From contig BPGO01000008.1 of NCBI GenBank assembly GCA_026003075.1, positions 62,001-126,000 of the forward strand: a DNA stretch of 64,000 nucleotides, in the 5' to 3' direction. The position numbers were made by a program, and so were the translations under genes. The notes below the pieces were generated by a model. That model saw only the letters and a program-made list of their open reading frames with translations, was not told where the DNA came from and made no database searches. The stretch's first letter is position 1, and every line of letters begins with the position of its first letter. The stretch is from Fimbriimonadales bacterium. GTDB lineage: Bacteria > Armatimonadota > Fimbriimonadia > Fimbriimonadales > GBS-DC. Shown here in pieces: positions 1-8,991 of this stretch.

Positions 1-2
1 TG

Positions 3-269
3 GACATGAACACCGCGCAGGTCGTACAGCGTGCTGATTACGGCTCCAACAAGCTGGGGGTAGGCGTAGCCATCCGTACCGCCCGCTGCGCAAGTCATAA
101 TGGCGATGTGGACAACAACGGATGTGTTGACGATGCAGACCTACTCGCCGTGCTGTTCGCATTCGGGCAATCGGGTAGCAACCTTGGGCGCGTTGATGTC
201 AACTGCGACCGTACCGTGGATGACGCCGACTTGCTCATCGTGCTGTTCAACTTCGGCAGTGGGTGCTAA
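3..269 (+). CDS. C-terminal end of a secreted protein with two dockerin-like repeats (partial)
   Basis: The reading frame is open to the left edge, so the true start lies outside the window. The last ~60 residues hold two dockerin type I-like repeats (DVDNNGCVDDADLLAVLF and DVNCDRTVDDADLLIVLF), each with the Asp/Asn-rich calcium-loop spacing followed by a hydrophobic helix, and the protein ends soon after. The same arrangement closes the proteins at 28.4, 31.8 and 54.2 kb. Dockerins classically bind cohesins, but no cohesin-like gene is visible here, so the role (calcium-stabilised terminal module or surface attachment) is inferred. The upstream domain is unknown. Confidence 0.75.
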   Translation, partial: DMNTAQVVQRADYGSNKLGVGVAIRTARCASHNGDVDNNGCVDDADLLAVLFAFGQSGSNLGRVDVNCDRTVDDADLLIVLFNFGSGC

Positions 270-327
270 CACCCCTCTCTGGAGCGCATAGCGGGCGGAT
301 GCTTTTGCAGGGCATCCGCCGTTCTAT

Positions 328-1551
328 CTAACGGAACTCTTCAGGGCGGAAATTATAGACAGCGCCCGTTTCAATCGCGGTTTTTGCGCCCAGAATGCAG
401 ACGAGTGCGGGCAGCGCGTCGGCGGCGGTGCATTTCGGCTGCTCCCCAGTGCGCACGCACTGCAAAAAGTGTTCCAGTTCGGCATAGTAGGCGTTGCGTT
501 GTCCTTGCTGCGCAAGCTGTTCACCGCGTTGCGGAGCGCGGCGGGTGGGGGTCGGTTCAATCACCACCGCGCGGCGTCCGTCCATCTGCACGGTGTTCGC
601 GTCCTCTTCCCACTCCAGTTTCTCGGCGTTGCGCTCGCGGAACAGCAAGCCCGAAGTTTCGTTGGTCAGCACGATCGTGCCCTTGTCGCCGAAGAACCAC
701 TCCCCATAGCCGTCGTAGGCGTTGGAGGTGATGCTCGAATACATCACCCGCACACCGCCCGGGTAGTTGAAAATCAGCTCCACATTATCGTACACCTCGC
801 GCCCGTCCTTCCAGTAGTCGATGCCGCCGTAGCCCATCACTGAAACGGGGAGCGCGCCCAAGAACCAGTTCACCACATCCAGTTGGTGGCTTGCGAGTTC
901 CGTGAGCAGCCCGTGCGAGTAGTCTTTATAGAGTCGCCAGTTCAGCAGGCGTTCGAACTTGGGGTCGGGTACGGGGCGTCGCCAGCTGTTATTTCGGTGC
1001 CATAGCACGCGCACATGGGTAATCTTGCCGATAGCCCCTTCTTTGATGAGCCAGTAAGCTTGGTTGTAGGTATCGTTGTAGTGGCGCTGGTGCCCGATTT
1101 GCAAGATTTTGCCCGAGCGTTGGGCGGTCTGTGCCATTTGGCGGGCTTCGTCGAGGCTATAGGCGATGGCTTTCTCGCAGAACACATGCTTGCCCGCCTG
1201 CAAGGCATCAACTGTCATCGGCGCGTGCAAATGCAAGGGGGTCGCAATCACGACGGCTTCGATGTCCTTGCGTTCCAGCAGTTGGCGATAGTCGTGGTAG
1301 CCCTGCGCTTGGAACTGGGTGAGTTCCACAGCGCGGATGCGGTTTGGGGCATAGATGTCGCACACAGCGACCACCTCGGCGCTGGGCATACTCATCAGCT
1401 GGCGCAGGAGGTTCTGTCCTTGCGCGCCCGTACCGATGACACCGACCTTAACTTTTTCCTGAGTATTCGCACGGGCGACGAGCGTGCTGAACGAAGCCGC
1501 CGCTGCCGCCACGGCACTGCGCTTCAAGAATTCCCGACGCGTGAGGCTCAT
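328..1551 (-). CDS. Gfo/Idh/MocA-family NAD(P)-dependent oxidoreductase with Tat signal
   Basis: 407 aa. Residues 1-28 form a twin-arginine signal (LTRREFLKRSAVAAAAA), implying folded export with the dinucleotide bound. A Rossmann fold follows (VGVIGTGAQGQNLLRQL, ~38-54) with the family motif CEKAIAYSLDEA near residue 130, the equivalent of the usual EKP segment, and then the C-terminal beta-sheet domain. Such enzymes oxidise or reduce sugars, inositols or related alcohols; the substrate cannot be told from sequence. Armatimonadota and Planctomycetes carry many exported members. It is transcribed divergently from secA, and its ATG lies only 6 nt after a TATAAT box, suggesting a leaderless message. 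Confidence 0.85.
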   Translation of the reverse strand: MSLTRREFLKRSAVAAAAASFSTLVARANTQEKVKVGVIGTGAQGQNLLRQLMSMPSAEVVAVCDIYAPNRIRAVELTQFQAQGYHDYRQLLERKDIEAVVIATPLHLHAPMTVDALQAGKHVFCEKAIAYSLDEARQMAQTAQRSGKILQIGHQRHYNDTYNQAYWLIKEGAIGKITHVRVLWHRNNSWRRPVPDPKFERLLNWRLYKDYSHGLLTELASHQLDVVNWFLGALPVSVMGYGGIDYWKDGREVYDNVELIFNYPGGVRVMYSSITSNAYDGYGEWFFGDKGTIVLTNETSGLLFRERNAEKLEWEEDANTVQMDGRRAVVIEPTPTRRAPQRGEQLAQQGQRNAYYAELEHFLQCVRTGEQPKCTAADALPALVCILGAKTAIETGAVYNFRPEEFR

Positions 1552-1557
1552 AACTCA

Positions 1558-1563
1558 ATTATA
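1558..1563 (-). promoter_or_regulatory. -10 box for the Gfo/Idh/MocA gene, leaderless
   Basis: TATAAT on the minus strand, followed after 6 nt by the ATG at 1551. No Shine-Dalgarno sequence fits in between, so transcription would start at or next to the start codon. Confidence 0.5.
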
Positions 1564-1707
1564 ACCCAAACGTCTATTCTACACCGATGCCATGGGGCGA
1601 GGAGTGAGGTTTCCACGAAGTCGCGTCTTTCGCCATGGTCTTACGATTCGCAACAGCCAGAACCGATAATCAGGTATCATATACCTTGCCCCATTACGGA
1701 GGACACG

Positions 1708-4700
1708 ATGATAGTTAGAGAGTGGCTCAAGAAGCTCATGGACACCAGCGAGCGCGATGTGAAGCGGTTGATGCCCGTCGTCCAGAAAATCAACGCGCTC
1801 GAACCCGAATTTCAGGCGTTATCCAACGAACAACTGAGAGCGAAAACGGACGAATTTAAGAAGCGACTGCAAGACGGCGAAACCTTAGACGATATTCTCC
1901 CGGAGGCGTTTGCGGCGTGTCGCGAGGCGGCGCGGCGTACCCTCAACATGCGCCACTTCGATGTGCAGCTGATTGGCGGCATGGTGTTGCATCAGGGGCG
2001 CATCGCGGAGATGAAGACGGGTGAGGGCAAGACGCTCGTCGCGACGCTGCCGCTGTATCTGAACGCGCTGCTGGGCAAGGGCGTGCATTTGGTGACGGTG
2101 AACGACTATCTGGCACGGCGCGACGCCGTGTGGATGGCGCCCATCTATCACCTGCTGGGACTGAGTGTGGGGGTGATTCAGGGGCAGAGCGCAGAGACCG
2201 ACGAACGCGGTGGCTCCTACATCTACGAGCCGGGCTACCAACACCCCGACCCGCGCTACTTGCACCTGCGCGAAGTCACCCGCAAGGAGGCGTACGCTGC
2301 CGACATCACCTACGGCACCAACCACGAGTTCGCCTTCGACTACCTGCGCGACAACATGGTCTATTCGCCTGAGGATCTCTCCCAGCGCGAACTCTACTTT
2401 GCGATTATCGACGAGGTAGATAGCATCCTTATCGATGAGGCGCGTACCCCGCACATCATCTCCGGGCAGATCGAGGAGGATTTGACCATCTACACGCGCG
2501 TCGATTCGGTGGTACGCCGTCTGCAGGCAGGACGCGACTATGTGGTGGATGAGAAACACCACACAGTGATGCTCACTGAAGAGGGCACAGAACGCCTCGA
2601 GCAACTGCTGGGCGTGCGGAACCTCGCCGACGAAGTGGAGCTGATGCCCTACATCAACGCCGCGCTCAAGGCACACGGCTACTTCAAAAAAGATGTGCAT
2701 TATGTCGTGCGCAACGGCGAGATTATCATCGTGGACGAGTTCACGGGACGCTTGATGCACGGGCGACGCTTCAGCGACGGCATCCACCAAGCGCTGGAAG
2801 CCAAAGAAGGCGTGCCGATCAAGCAGGAGAGCCAGACCATCGCCGTCGTGACCTTCCAGAACTACTTCCGCCTCTACCAGAAACTGGCAGGCATGACGGG
2901 AACCGCAAAAACCGAAGAGGAAGAGTTCCGCAAAATCTACGGCATGGATGTGGTGTGCATCCCCACGCACCGCCCGATGATTCGTATCGACCACCCCGAT
3001 GTCGTCTACAAAAATATGGAGGCGAAGTTGCGGGGGATTGCCTTAGAGATCCTGCGCCTCTACACGAAGCAACAACCCGTGCTGGTCGGCACGCGCTCCA
3101 TCGAGATGTCGGAAGTGGTCTCCGCGCGGCTCACCTTTGACAAACTGCAGCTACTGACCCTAATTGAACGCGTGCGCCGCGAGCTGGAGACCAACAAGAG
3201 CATCGATAAACAGAAAAAAGAAGAGTGGCGCAAGACGCTGCTGATGCCCCTCAATATGCTGTCGATGCGTCAGATTACACCGATGCTGCGCGAGTTGGGG
3301 CTGCCCACCAACCCTACCGACCCCGCGCATGTGAAGTGGTTCCTCGAACATTGGGAGTTGCCCGAGGCGAACGCGGAGTACTTTATCGAGGCGATGGAGC
3401 ATGGCATCCCACATAATGTGTTGAATGCGAAGTACCACGAGAAAGAGGCGGCGATTATCGCCGAAGCGGGACGCAAGGGCGCCGTAACCATCGCGACGAA
3501 CATGGCGGGACGCGGCGTGGACATCCTGTTGGGCGGCTCGATTGTGAAACAGGAGCCGAAACCCGAAGGCGAAGACAGTACAGATCAGACCGATGCGACC
3601 GAGCAGGAGCCACTTTCGTTTCGTCGTGGGGGTAAGGTGCGTGCAGCACCGCCGCTGCCCCTCTCCGAGCAGGAGCGCTCCGTCGCCGCAGAAGAGGTAC
3701 GCAAACTGGGCGGGCTGTTTGTGCTGGGCACAGAACGCCACGAGAGCCGGCGCATCGATAACCAGCTGCGCGGACGCTCCGGACGACAGGGCGACCCGGG
3801 CGAATCGCGCTTTTATCTGTCGCTGGAAGATGAACTGGTGCGACTCTTCGCGGAGAACTTGCGCAATAGCCCGCTGCTGAAAACTTGGCCCGAAGATGAG
3901 CCGCTGGAAGCGAAAATGCTCACCAAAGCCATCGAGGGGGCACAAAAACGCGTCGAGATGCATAACTTCGCCATCCGAAAGCATGTGTTGCAATACGACG
4001 ATGTGTTGAACAACCAACGCATGCAAATCTATGGGCTGCGGCGGCGCGTCTTGATGGGTGAGAACACACGCGAACTGGCACTGAACTACATTCGTGAGGT
4101 GGTGTCAGAGGTCGTTGACGAGTTCGCTCCACGCAACCTGCCCCCGACCGAGTGGGATTTACCAGGACTCTATCAGCGACTCAACAGCATCTTTCCGCTG
4201 GAGCTCTTCGTGAAACCCGATGATTTCACCTTCACGCGCCACGATTTGCTACTGGATCAGGTGCGTGAATGGGCGGAGCAAGCCTATGTGATGCGCGAGG
4301 AGCAGCTTGGCGCAGATTTGGTACGCGAGATGGAGCGGTACTTTATGCTGCAGGTCATCACGCGCCGCTGGGTGGAGCATCTGGCATCGATGGAGTACCT
4401 GCGCGAGGGTATCGGGCTGCGTGGCTACGGGCAGATTGACCCGCTGGTGGCGTACAAGCAGGAGTCGGCGAAGGTGTTTGCCGATACGCTGCACGCCATT
4501 CGCAACGATGTGGTGATGTTCCTGTTCCATGCGCAGGTCGCGCCGCCGCAGCCGCGTCAAATGGTGCGGATTGCAGGAGATGCGAACTCGCCTCTGGCGG
4601 GCGTGCCTCGAGGCGGCGGCGTGCAGCGCTTGGAAGACGGAGCGCAAGCAGACGCCGGAGGCGCACGCGGCACAGCGTCTGGCAAAATCGGACGCAACGA

Positions 4701-4761
4701 CCCGTGCCCCTGCGGCAGCGGCAAAAAATACAAAAAGTGCTGCTACCCGAAGTACGGATAA
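1708..4761 (+). CDS. secA: Preprotein translocase ATPase SecA
   Basis: 1017 aa motor of the Sec translocon, coupling ATP hydrolysis to export of unfolded preproteins through SecYEG. Visible parts are Walker A MKTGEGKT (~102-109), the DEVDSILIDEART region (~234-247), the second nucleotide domain with TNMAGRGVDILLGG and GTERHESRRIDNQLRGRSGR, and a C-terminal zinc motif CPCGSGKKYKKCC (~999-1011), the SecB/ribosome-binding type. The start is the ATG preceded by GGAGG with 5-6 nt spacing; the frame stays open far upstream, but the Shine-Dalgarno and family N-terminus decide it. Unusual: between VLVGTRSIEMSEVVSARL and HNVLNAKYHEKEA there are ~80-90 extra residues (nt ~3135-3405) absent from E. coli SecA. 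Confidence 0.98.
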   Translation: MIVREWLKKLMDTSERDVKRLMPVVQKINALEPEFQALSNEQLRAKTDEFKKRLQDGETLDDILPEAFAACREAARRTLNMRHFDVQLIGGMVLHQGRIAEMKTGEGKTLVATLPLYLNALLGKGVHLVTVNDYLARRDAVWMAPIYHLLGLSVGVIQGQSAETDERGGSYIYEPGYQHPDPRYLHLREVTRKEAYAADITYGTNHEFAFDYLRDNMVYSPEDLSQRELYFAIIDEVDSILIDEARTPHIISGQIEEDLTIYTRVDSVVRRLQAGRDYVVDEKHHTVMLTEEGTERLEQLLGVRNLADEVELMPYINAALKAHGYFKKDVHYVVRNGEIIIVDEFTGRLMHGRRFSDGIHQALEAKEGVPIKQESQTIAVVTFQNYFRLYQKLAGMTGTAKTEEEEFRKIYGMDVVCIPTHRPMIRIDHPDVVYKNMEAKLRGIALEILRLYTKQQPVLVGTRSIEMSEVVSARLTFDKLQLLTLIERVRRELETNKSIDKQKKEEWRKTLLMPLNMLSMRQITPMLRELGLPTNPTDPAHVKWFLEHWELPEANAEYFIEAMEHGIPHNVLNAKYHEKEAAIIAEAGRKGAVTIATNMAGRGVDILLGGSIVKQEPKPEGEDSTDQTDATEQEPLSFRRGGKVRAAPPLPLSEQERSVAAEEVRKLGGLFVLGTERHESRRIDNQLRGRSGRQGDPGESRFYLSLEDELVRLFAENLRNSPLLKTWPEDEPLEAKMLTKAIEGAQKRVEMHNFAIRKHVLQYDDVLNNQRMQIYGLRRRVLMGENTRELALNYIREVVSEVVDEFAPRNLPPTEWDLPGLYQRLNSIFPLELFVKPDDFTFTRHDLLLDQVREWAEQAYVMREEQLGADLVREMERYFMLQVITRRWVEHLASMEYLREGIGLRGYGQIDPLVAYKQESAKVFADTLHAIRNDVVMFLFHAQVAPPQPRQMVRIAGDANSPLAGVPRGGGVQRLEDGAQADAGGARGTASGKIGRNDPCPCGSGKKYKKCCYPKYG

Positions 4762-4900
4762 TCGACTCGAGTCGGGATGGGATCGCATTCGCGCGACAGC
4801 GAGCATGAGAGGTGCTGCGTCGCGGATGAGTAGTCCCTTCCCGACCACACCTTAAGAATTGCTCCAAATTTTCCGACAATTTCCTTCACGAGGCGACGCG

Positions 4901-5080
4901 ATGTCGGATTCTGTGCGTCCGCCAGAGCGTGTGGCGATGGTTCCGCAGGTTCGTGAGCGTTCTCCACGCGAGGAGCGCGAGCAAGCAGCGCGTAAAAAGC
5001 CGTCGGCTCGCGCGATGCAGACCGAGGCGCCGAAACCTGATAACGAGGACGAACCTCACGCGCTGGATGTGGAGGTCTAA
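4901..5080 (+). CDS. Small charged hypothetical protein
   Basis: A 59-aa ORF (MSDSVRPPERVAMVPQV...) rich in Arg, Glu and Pro, ending 2 nt before the ATG of the next gene, the spacing expected of an operon member. It has no signal peptide, membrane segment or motif I recognise and is probably disordered. The start was taken as the ATG at 4901; an in-frame start 42 nt upstream is possible. Only its position next to the following gene supports it. Confidence 0.4.
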   Translation: MSDSVRPPERVAMVPQVRERSPREEREQAARKKPSARAMQTEAPKPDNEDEPHALDVEV

Positions 5081-5082
5081 CG

Positions 5083-5568
5083 ATGTCCGAACTGATGGTG
5101 TTGTTGCAAGCCTTGCTACTGATTGCAGGCTGGCTGCTCTTTTTACGCGCCCAGACGGAACTGCGCGCGCAGGCAGCGCGTCAGTCGCTTACAGGCGAGT
5201 TGGAAGAACTGCGACAAACCGTCGACACACTTTTGCAGAAGCTGATCGAAGAAGCGGCGCACGCCGAGGCGCGTATCGAGGCAAGGCTACAGGAACTGGA
5301 GAGGCGCGACGCAAATAGCCCGTCCACACAGGCAAATCCGCAGACGCAAGTTTTAGAGCCAGAGGCTCCCGTCGCAAGCGCTGAAACTTTCTCGCCCGAT
5401 TCAGGGTATAACCTATCAGGTTCAGAATCTTCGCCCTATGGCGTCGTGGCGATTTTGGCGGAGCAGGGTCTCAGCGTGCCGGAAATCGCCCGTCAGACAG
5501 GCTACGCGCCCGGCGAAGTGGAACTCATACTCAATCTCAAACAACGCATTGCGGAGGAGAACGGATGA
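5083..5568 (+). CDS. Membrane-anchored coiled-coil protein with C-terminal HTH-like segment
   Basis: 161 aa. Residues ~4-22 are a single hydrophobic membrane anchor, ~28-75 are predicted coiled coil (repeated Leu/Glu/Arg heptads), then comes a low-complexity linker. The end (ILAEQGLSVPEIARQTGYAPGEVELILNLKQ) looks like the helix-turn-helix tail of DUF6115/DUF2802-type proteins found near flagellar and secretion genes. Its stop overlaps the ATG of the SurA-like gene by 4 nt, so translation is probably coupled. The function is unknown. Confidence 0.7.
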   Translation: MSELMVLLQALLLIAGWLLFLRAQTELRAQAARQSLTGELEELRQTVDTLLQKLIEEAAHAEARIEARLQELERRDANSPSTQANPQTQVLEPEAPVASAETFSPDSGYNLSGSESSPYGVVAILAEQGLSVPEIARQTGYAPGEVELILNLKQRIAEENG

Positions 5569-6629
5569 AATTATCCAGTATTTTTGGAGTCGGGTTAGCA
5601 GCGTTGGCAGTGATGACCCTGAGCGCGTGCGGCGGCAAGCAAGATAATGTGGTTGCCAAAGTGGGCGATACCTCGATCGATAAAGACATGTACCTGCGGC
5701 GGCTGGAGCTCATGCCCACCCCGGTTCAAATCGCTGGCAACCAAGCCACCACCGCCCCTGCGGGATACACCACCCTGGTCCAGATGATTCGCGAGCAGGT
5801 ACTGTTGGATATGGCGAAAGAGGAAGGGGTGCTGCCAACCGATCAACAAGTCGAAGAGCGCGTGCAGCGTGAAATGAAGAACAACCCCCAAATCAAGCAA
5901 GCGATTACGGAGCAACGGCTGACTTTGGATGACTATCGTCAACGGGTGCGCGTGGCGCTTGCCGAGTTCAACCTGCGCACGAAAGGCGTCACGGTCACCG
6001 AGCAGGAAGTGAAGAAGATTTATGACGAGAACAAGCAGGCGTTCTACCGCCCTGCGACAGCACGAGTACGCTTGATTATCGTGCAGTCTCCCGAGGTGCG
6101 CAAGCAAATCGACGACGACCTCAAGCGCGGCTTCAACTTCCAGAGCATCGTGAATAAGTACTCGCAGAACCCGGTCGCCGGTGTGCAATCGGGCGAGAGT
6201 GAGTTCGCGCTGGAGGGGCAGGTTCCCAACACGCCTGACGGTCAAATCCTGGCGCGGGTACGCACTATCCTCAAGAATGCGAAGCCGCTGCAGGTGACCG
6301 ACTGGATCCCCGTCGGCAACGGGGTCTTTGCGCGGTTCGAGGTCCTTGCCAAGAGCGAGGGACGCCAGTTGCCCTTTGAGGAAGTCAAGGACAACATCCG
6401 CGAGCAGCTGATGCTCCAGAAGGGGATGCAGACCAACCGCGATTTGAATCTGGAGTTGGCGAAGCGGATGGTGAACACGCCCGTCGAAATCAAGTCGGAG
6501 GCGTGGAAGAAACAGTACGCCAAAGACATCGAGGAGTTGAAGAAGACCCTCGCGATGCAGGAGTCGCAACAGGGCAAAGCCGCGGGGGGTACCAAACCCA
6601 CCGAGCAGCAATCCGCTGAGAAGCGCTGA
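5565..6629 (+). CDS. SurA/PrsA-like periplasmic chaperone lipoprotein
   Basis: 354 aa. A lipobox (LSACGGK, Cys at ~22) follows a hydrophobic signal, so the protein is probably lipid-anchored. The region ~28-150 matches a SurA N-terminal chaperone domain, and ~155-290 resembles a parvulin rotamase (ARVRLIIVQSPEVRKQI, FNFQSIVNKYSQNP, then PFEEVKDNIREQL). It would assist folding or passage of exported proteins, which fits its place downstream of secA. Catalytic rotamase residues are not clearly conserved, so it may act only as a chaperone. The last base is shared with the next ATG. Confidence 0.85.
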   Translation: MKLSSIFGVGLAALAVMTLSACGGKQDNVVAKVGDTSIDKDMYLRRLELMPTPVQIAGNQATTAPAGYTTLVQMIREQVLLDMAKEEGVLPTDQQVEERVQREMKNNPQIKQAITEQRLTLDDYRQRVRVALAEFNLRTKGVTVTEQEVKKIYDENKQAFYRPATARVRLIIVQSPEVRKQIDDDLKRGFNFQSIVNKYSQNPVAGVQSGESEFALEGQVPNTPDGQILARVRTILKNAKPLQVTDWIPVGNGVFARFEVLAKSEGRQLPFEEVKDNIREQLMLQKGMQTNRDLNLELAKRMVNTPVEIKSEAWKKQYAKDIEELKKTLAMQESQQGKAAGGTKPTEQQSAEKR

Positions 6630-8041
6630 TGATTTACCTGGTTGGTCTGGGCAGCGGCGGAGCGCAGGAGCTCAGCGAGTATGCGTTGCAGGCGCTTCGC
6701 CGTGCCCAGCGCGTGTTTTTGACCCACCCCGACCACCCCAGCGCCCTTGCTGTTGCGATTGCGGGAATTGCCTCCGAACCTTGCCCTACGGATATTGAGC
6801 AAGCCCTCGAAACACTTCTGAACGCTCCAGAGCGTACGGTGGCGCTGGCGACGCCCGGGCATCCCCTGGTGGCGCACCCGCTCGTGGCGCGATTGCTTCC
6901 AGCGGCGTCGGAACGCGGACGCGCCACACGCCTTGTGCCCAGCCGCAGCTTTATCGAACCTGTGCTGGAAGCCATCGAGCAAGCGGCTCCCGAAGGTCTA
7001 CAGGTCTTGAGCGCAACGCAACTGCCTCACCTTCGCTTCGACCCGACGCTGCCCACCTTGTGGTTCGGTGCCGAAACGCCCGATGCTCTACACGCCCTGC
7101 AGCAGCAGCTCTTGCGCTTCTACCCTTCTGATTTCCGGGTCTATCTAATCCACGCGCCAGGCGATCACACACGCACGGAGTATCGCCGCGTGACGATCGA
7201 GCAGCTCAATCGAATGCCTTGCGATGCGATTACCTATCTACTTGCGCCACCCTGCCCGCGTCGCGAGCAGGTCTATCGCGGATTTGAGGGGTTAGTGGCG
7301 GTCGTGGCAGCGTTGCGTGCGCCTGACGGCTGTCCATGGGATCGCGAGCAGACCCACGAGAGTCTCAAGCCCCATCTGCTGGAAGAGACCTACGAAGTTT
7401 TAGAAGCCATCGATTCACGCGACCCAGGCGCGTTGCGCGAGGAACTCGGCGACCTGCTTTTGCAGGTGCTGATGCATAGCCAGATTGCCAGCGAAACGGG
7501 TGCGTTCGACATCGATCAGGTGATCGAGCAGCTGATTGAGAAGCTGGTTTCCCGTCATCCGCATGTATTCGGCGAGGCGCACGCCGAGACAGCGGAACAG
7601 GTGCTGAAAAACTGGGACAAGACCAAGCGGGTGCAAAAGGGGCGCGATTCGGTACTGGAGGGCGTGCCTCGCGCGATGCCGGCACTCGCGCGCGCTCAGG
7701 AAATCTCCAAACGCGCGGCACGTGTGGGGTTCGAGTGGGAGACCATCGAGGGCGTGCTGGACAAGTTGCGCGAAGAGGAAGCCGAGCTGCGCCAAGCGAT
7801 TGAGTCGGGCGACCCCGCGCGCATCGAGAGCGAAATTGGCGACCTGCTGTTCACGGTGGTGAATATTGCTCGGCATGCACAGATCGACACGGAACAGGCG
7901 TTGCGTAGCATGGTGGAGCGTTTCACGCGCCGTTTCCAGTGGATGGAGGCGGAGGCGGCGCGTCAGAATCGCCCGTTGGAAAGCCTGGACGCCGACGAGT
8001 GGGAGGCACTGTGGCAGCAGGCGAAAACCGCCAACCCTTAA
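6629..8041 (+). CDS. mazG: MazG nucleotide pyrophosphohydrolase fused to a tetrapyrrole-methylase-like domain
   Basis: 470 aa in the YabN arrangement. Residues 1-~215 form a tetrapyrrole (corrin/porphyrin) methylase-like domain (MIYLVGLGSGG, ALATPGHPLVAHPLV), and ~220-465 form two MazG helical repeats with the acidic metal-binding pattern EETYEVLEAID...EELGDLLLQVL and a second EEEAELRQAIESG...EIGDLLFTVVN. MazG hydrolyses NTPs to NMP and pyrophosphate, clearing aberrant or stress nucleotides. The role of the fused methylase domain is not established. It is the last gene of the operon; a strong hairpin follows at 8049. Confidence 0.92.
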   Translation: MIYLVGLGSGGAQELSEYALQALRRAQRVFLTHPDHPSALAVAIAGIASEPCPTDIEQALETLLNAPERTVALATPGHPLVAHPLVARLLPAASERGRATRLVPSRSFIEPVLEAIEQAAPEGLQVLSATQLPHLRFDPTLPTLWFGAETPDALHALQQQLLRFYPSDFRVYLIHAPGDHTRTEYRRVTIEQLNRMPCDAITYLLAPPCPRREQVYRGFEGLVAVVAALRAPDGCPWDREQTHESLKPHLLEETYEVLEAIDSRDPGALREELGDLLLQVLMHSQIASETGAFDIDQVIEQLIEKLVSRHPHVFGEAHAETAEQVLKNWDKTKRVQKGRDSVLEGVPRAMPALARAQEISKRAARVGFEWETIEGVLDKLREEEAELRQAIESGDPARIESEIGDLLFTVVNIARHAQIDTEQALRSMVERFTRRFQWMEAEAARQNRPLESLDADEWEALWQQAKTANP

Positions 8042-8048
8042 ACAGAGC

Positions 8049-8070
8049 CGCCCTCCCTAAAGGGAGGGCG
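8049..8070. terminator. Hairpin between convergent genes
   Basis: Perfect 9-bp inverted repeat CGCCCTCCC/GGGAGGGCG with a 4-nt loop, placed between the end of mazG and the convergent LTXXQ gene. There is no strong U-tract, so it may be a processing barrier or a two-way terminator. Confidence 0.55.
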
Positions 8071-8108
8071 TACTCTGCCGGTGTTCGCTTGAGGAGGTAA
8101 GCCAAAGA

Positions 8109-8858
8109 TTAGTTGCCGAAGCCGCGTCCGCCGCCGAAGCCACTGCCGCCGCGCGGTGCGCCTTGCGGGGCGCCACGCATACCGCCCCACGGCATCGGAC
8201 GACCGCCCTCAAACTGGAACGGCTTCCCCTGCATCTGTTGCCACTGCTGACGCTGCGCAGGGGTCAGCACTTCCAGCATCTGCTTCTCCATCTGCTCGCG
8301 CATCTGCTGCATCTGCTGGGCGCCCTGCCCTTGCCCGAAACCGCCTCCTTGGAACTGCTCGCGCATCTGCTGCATCGATTGCATGATGATGCCTTGCAGT
8401 TTCGAGCGCTGCTCCTGGGTCAGTTTCAGCTCATCGGCGACTTCGGGCTGCATGAGGGCAAATGCGCCCATCGCCTGCAGTTCAATCTCGCGTAGTCGCT
8501 TCTTCTGGGTCTCGTTCAACACTTTGGTCGGGTCGTTCTTCGTGCGCAGCTCTTCCATCTTCTGGCGTCGCTCTTGAGGCGGTAGATTACGCAGTTCTTG
8601 CATCGCGACGCGCTGGCTCTCCTGCATTTGGCGAATCTGGTTCTTCTGCTGCTCGGTTAGGTTCAGTTCGCGCTGGACATCGGGGCGTTGCAGCAGCATG
8701 CCTGCCATGTTCATGCCCATCATGCGTCCGAAGCCCTGCTGTCCTCGTGGTCGCTGATCTGCGCCGCCTTGACGGGGTTGCCCAAAACCACCCTGGGCAA
8801 GCGCACCGCTCACGAAAACCGCAGCGCAAACGCTCACAACAATCCATTTAAGTCGCAT
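8109..8858 (-). CDS. Secreted Spy/CpxP-like LTXXQ-motif protein
   Basis: About 249 aa. After a signal peptide (cleavage probably after VSGALAQ), the chain is Gln/Arg/Gly-rich with repeated helix motifs LNLTEQQKNQIRQMQ, LNETQKKRLREIE, LKLTQEQRSKLQGI and LTPAQRQQW. That is the LTXXQ pattern of periplasmic metal-stress/chaperone proteins of the Spy family, here in four copies. The tail is glycine-rich. I chose the second ATG because GGAGG lies 9 nt before it, while the first ATG directly abuts the GGAGG. Confidence 0.75.
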   Translation of the reverse strand: MRLKWIVVSVCAAVFVSGALAQGGFGQPRQGGADQRPRGQQGFGRMMGMNMAGMLLQRPDVQRELNLTEQQKNQIRQMQESQRVAMQELRNLPPQERRQKMEELRTKNDPTKVLNETQKKRLREIELQAMGAFALMQPEVADELKLTQEQRSKLQGIIMQSMQQMREQFQGGGFGQGQGAQQMQQMREQMEKQMLEVLTPAQRQQWQQMQGKPFQFEGGRPMPWGGMRGAPQGAPRGGSGFGGGRGFGN

Positions 8859-8991
8859 CGTTGTCATCCTCCGCGTCTATAGACGACAGGCATAGGGAGA
8901 TGTTCACTGGATTGGAGAAATGGTTCGCAATCAGCCTGCATCTGAAACCGTAGCCTGCTAAATCGTGTAGACTTATACGGAGGTGACGACG

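Noticed and set aside
1885-2994. 369-codon antisense ORF inside secA
   Set aside because: Long, but an exact shadow of secA in GC-rich DNA with no family motif.
5595-6611. 338-codon antisense ORF inside the SurA-like gene
   Set aside because: Leu/His-rich composition typical of an antisense shadow.
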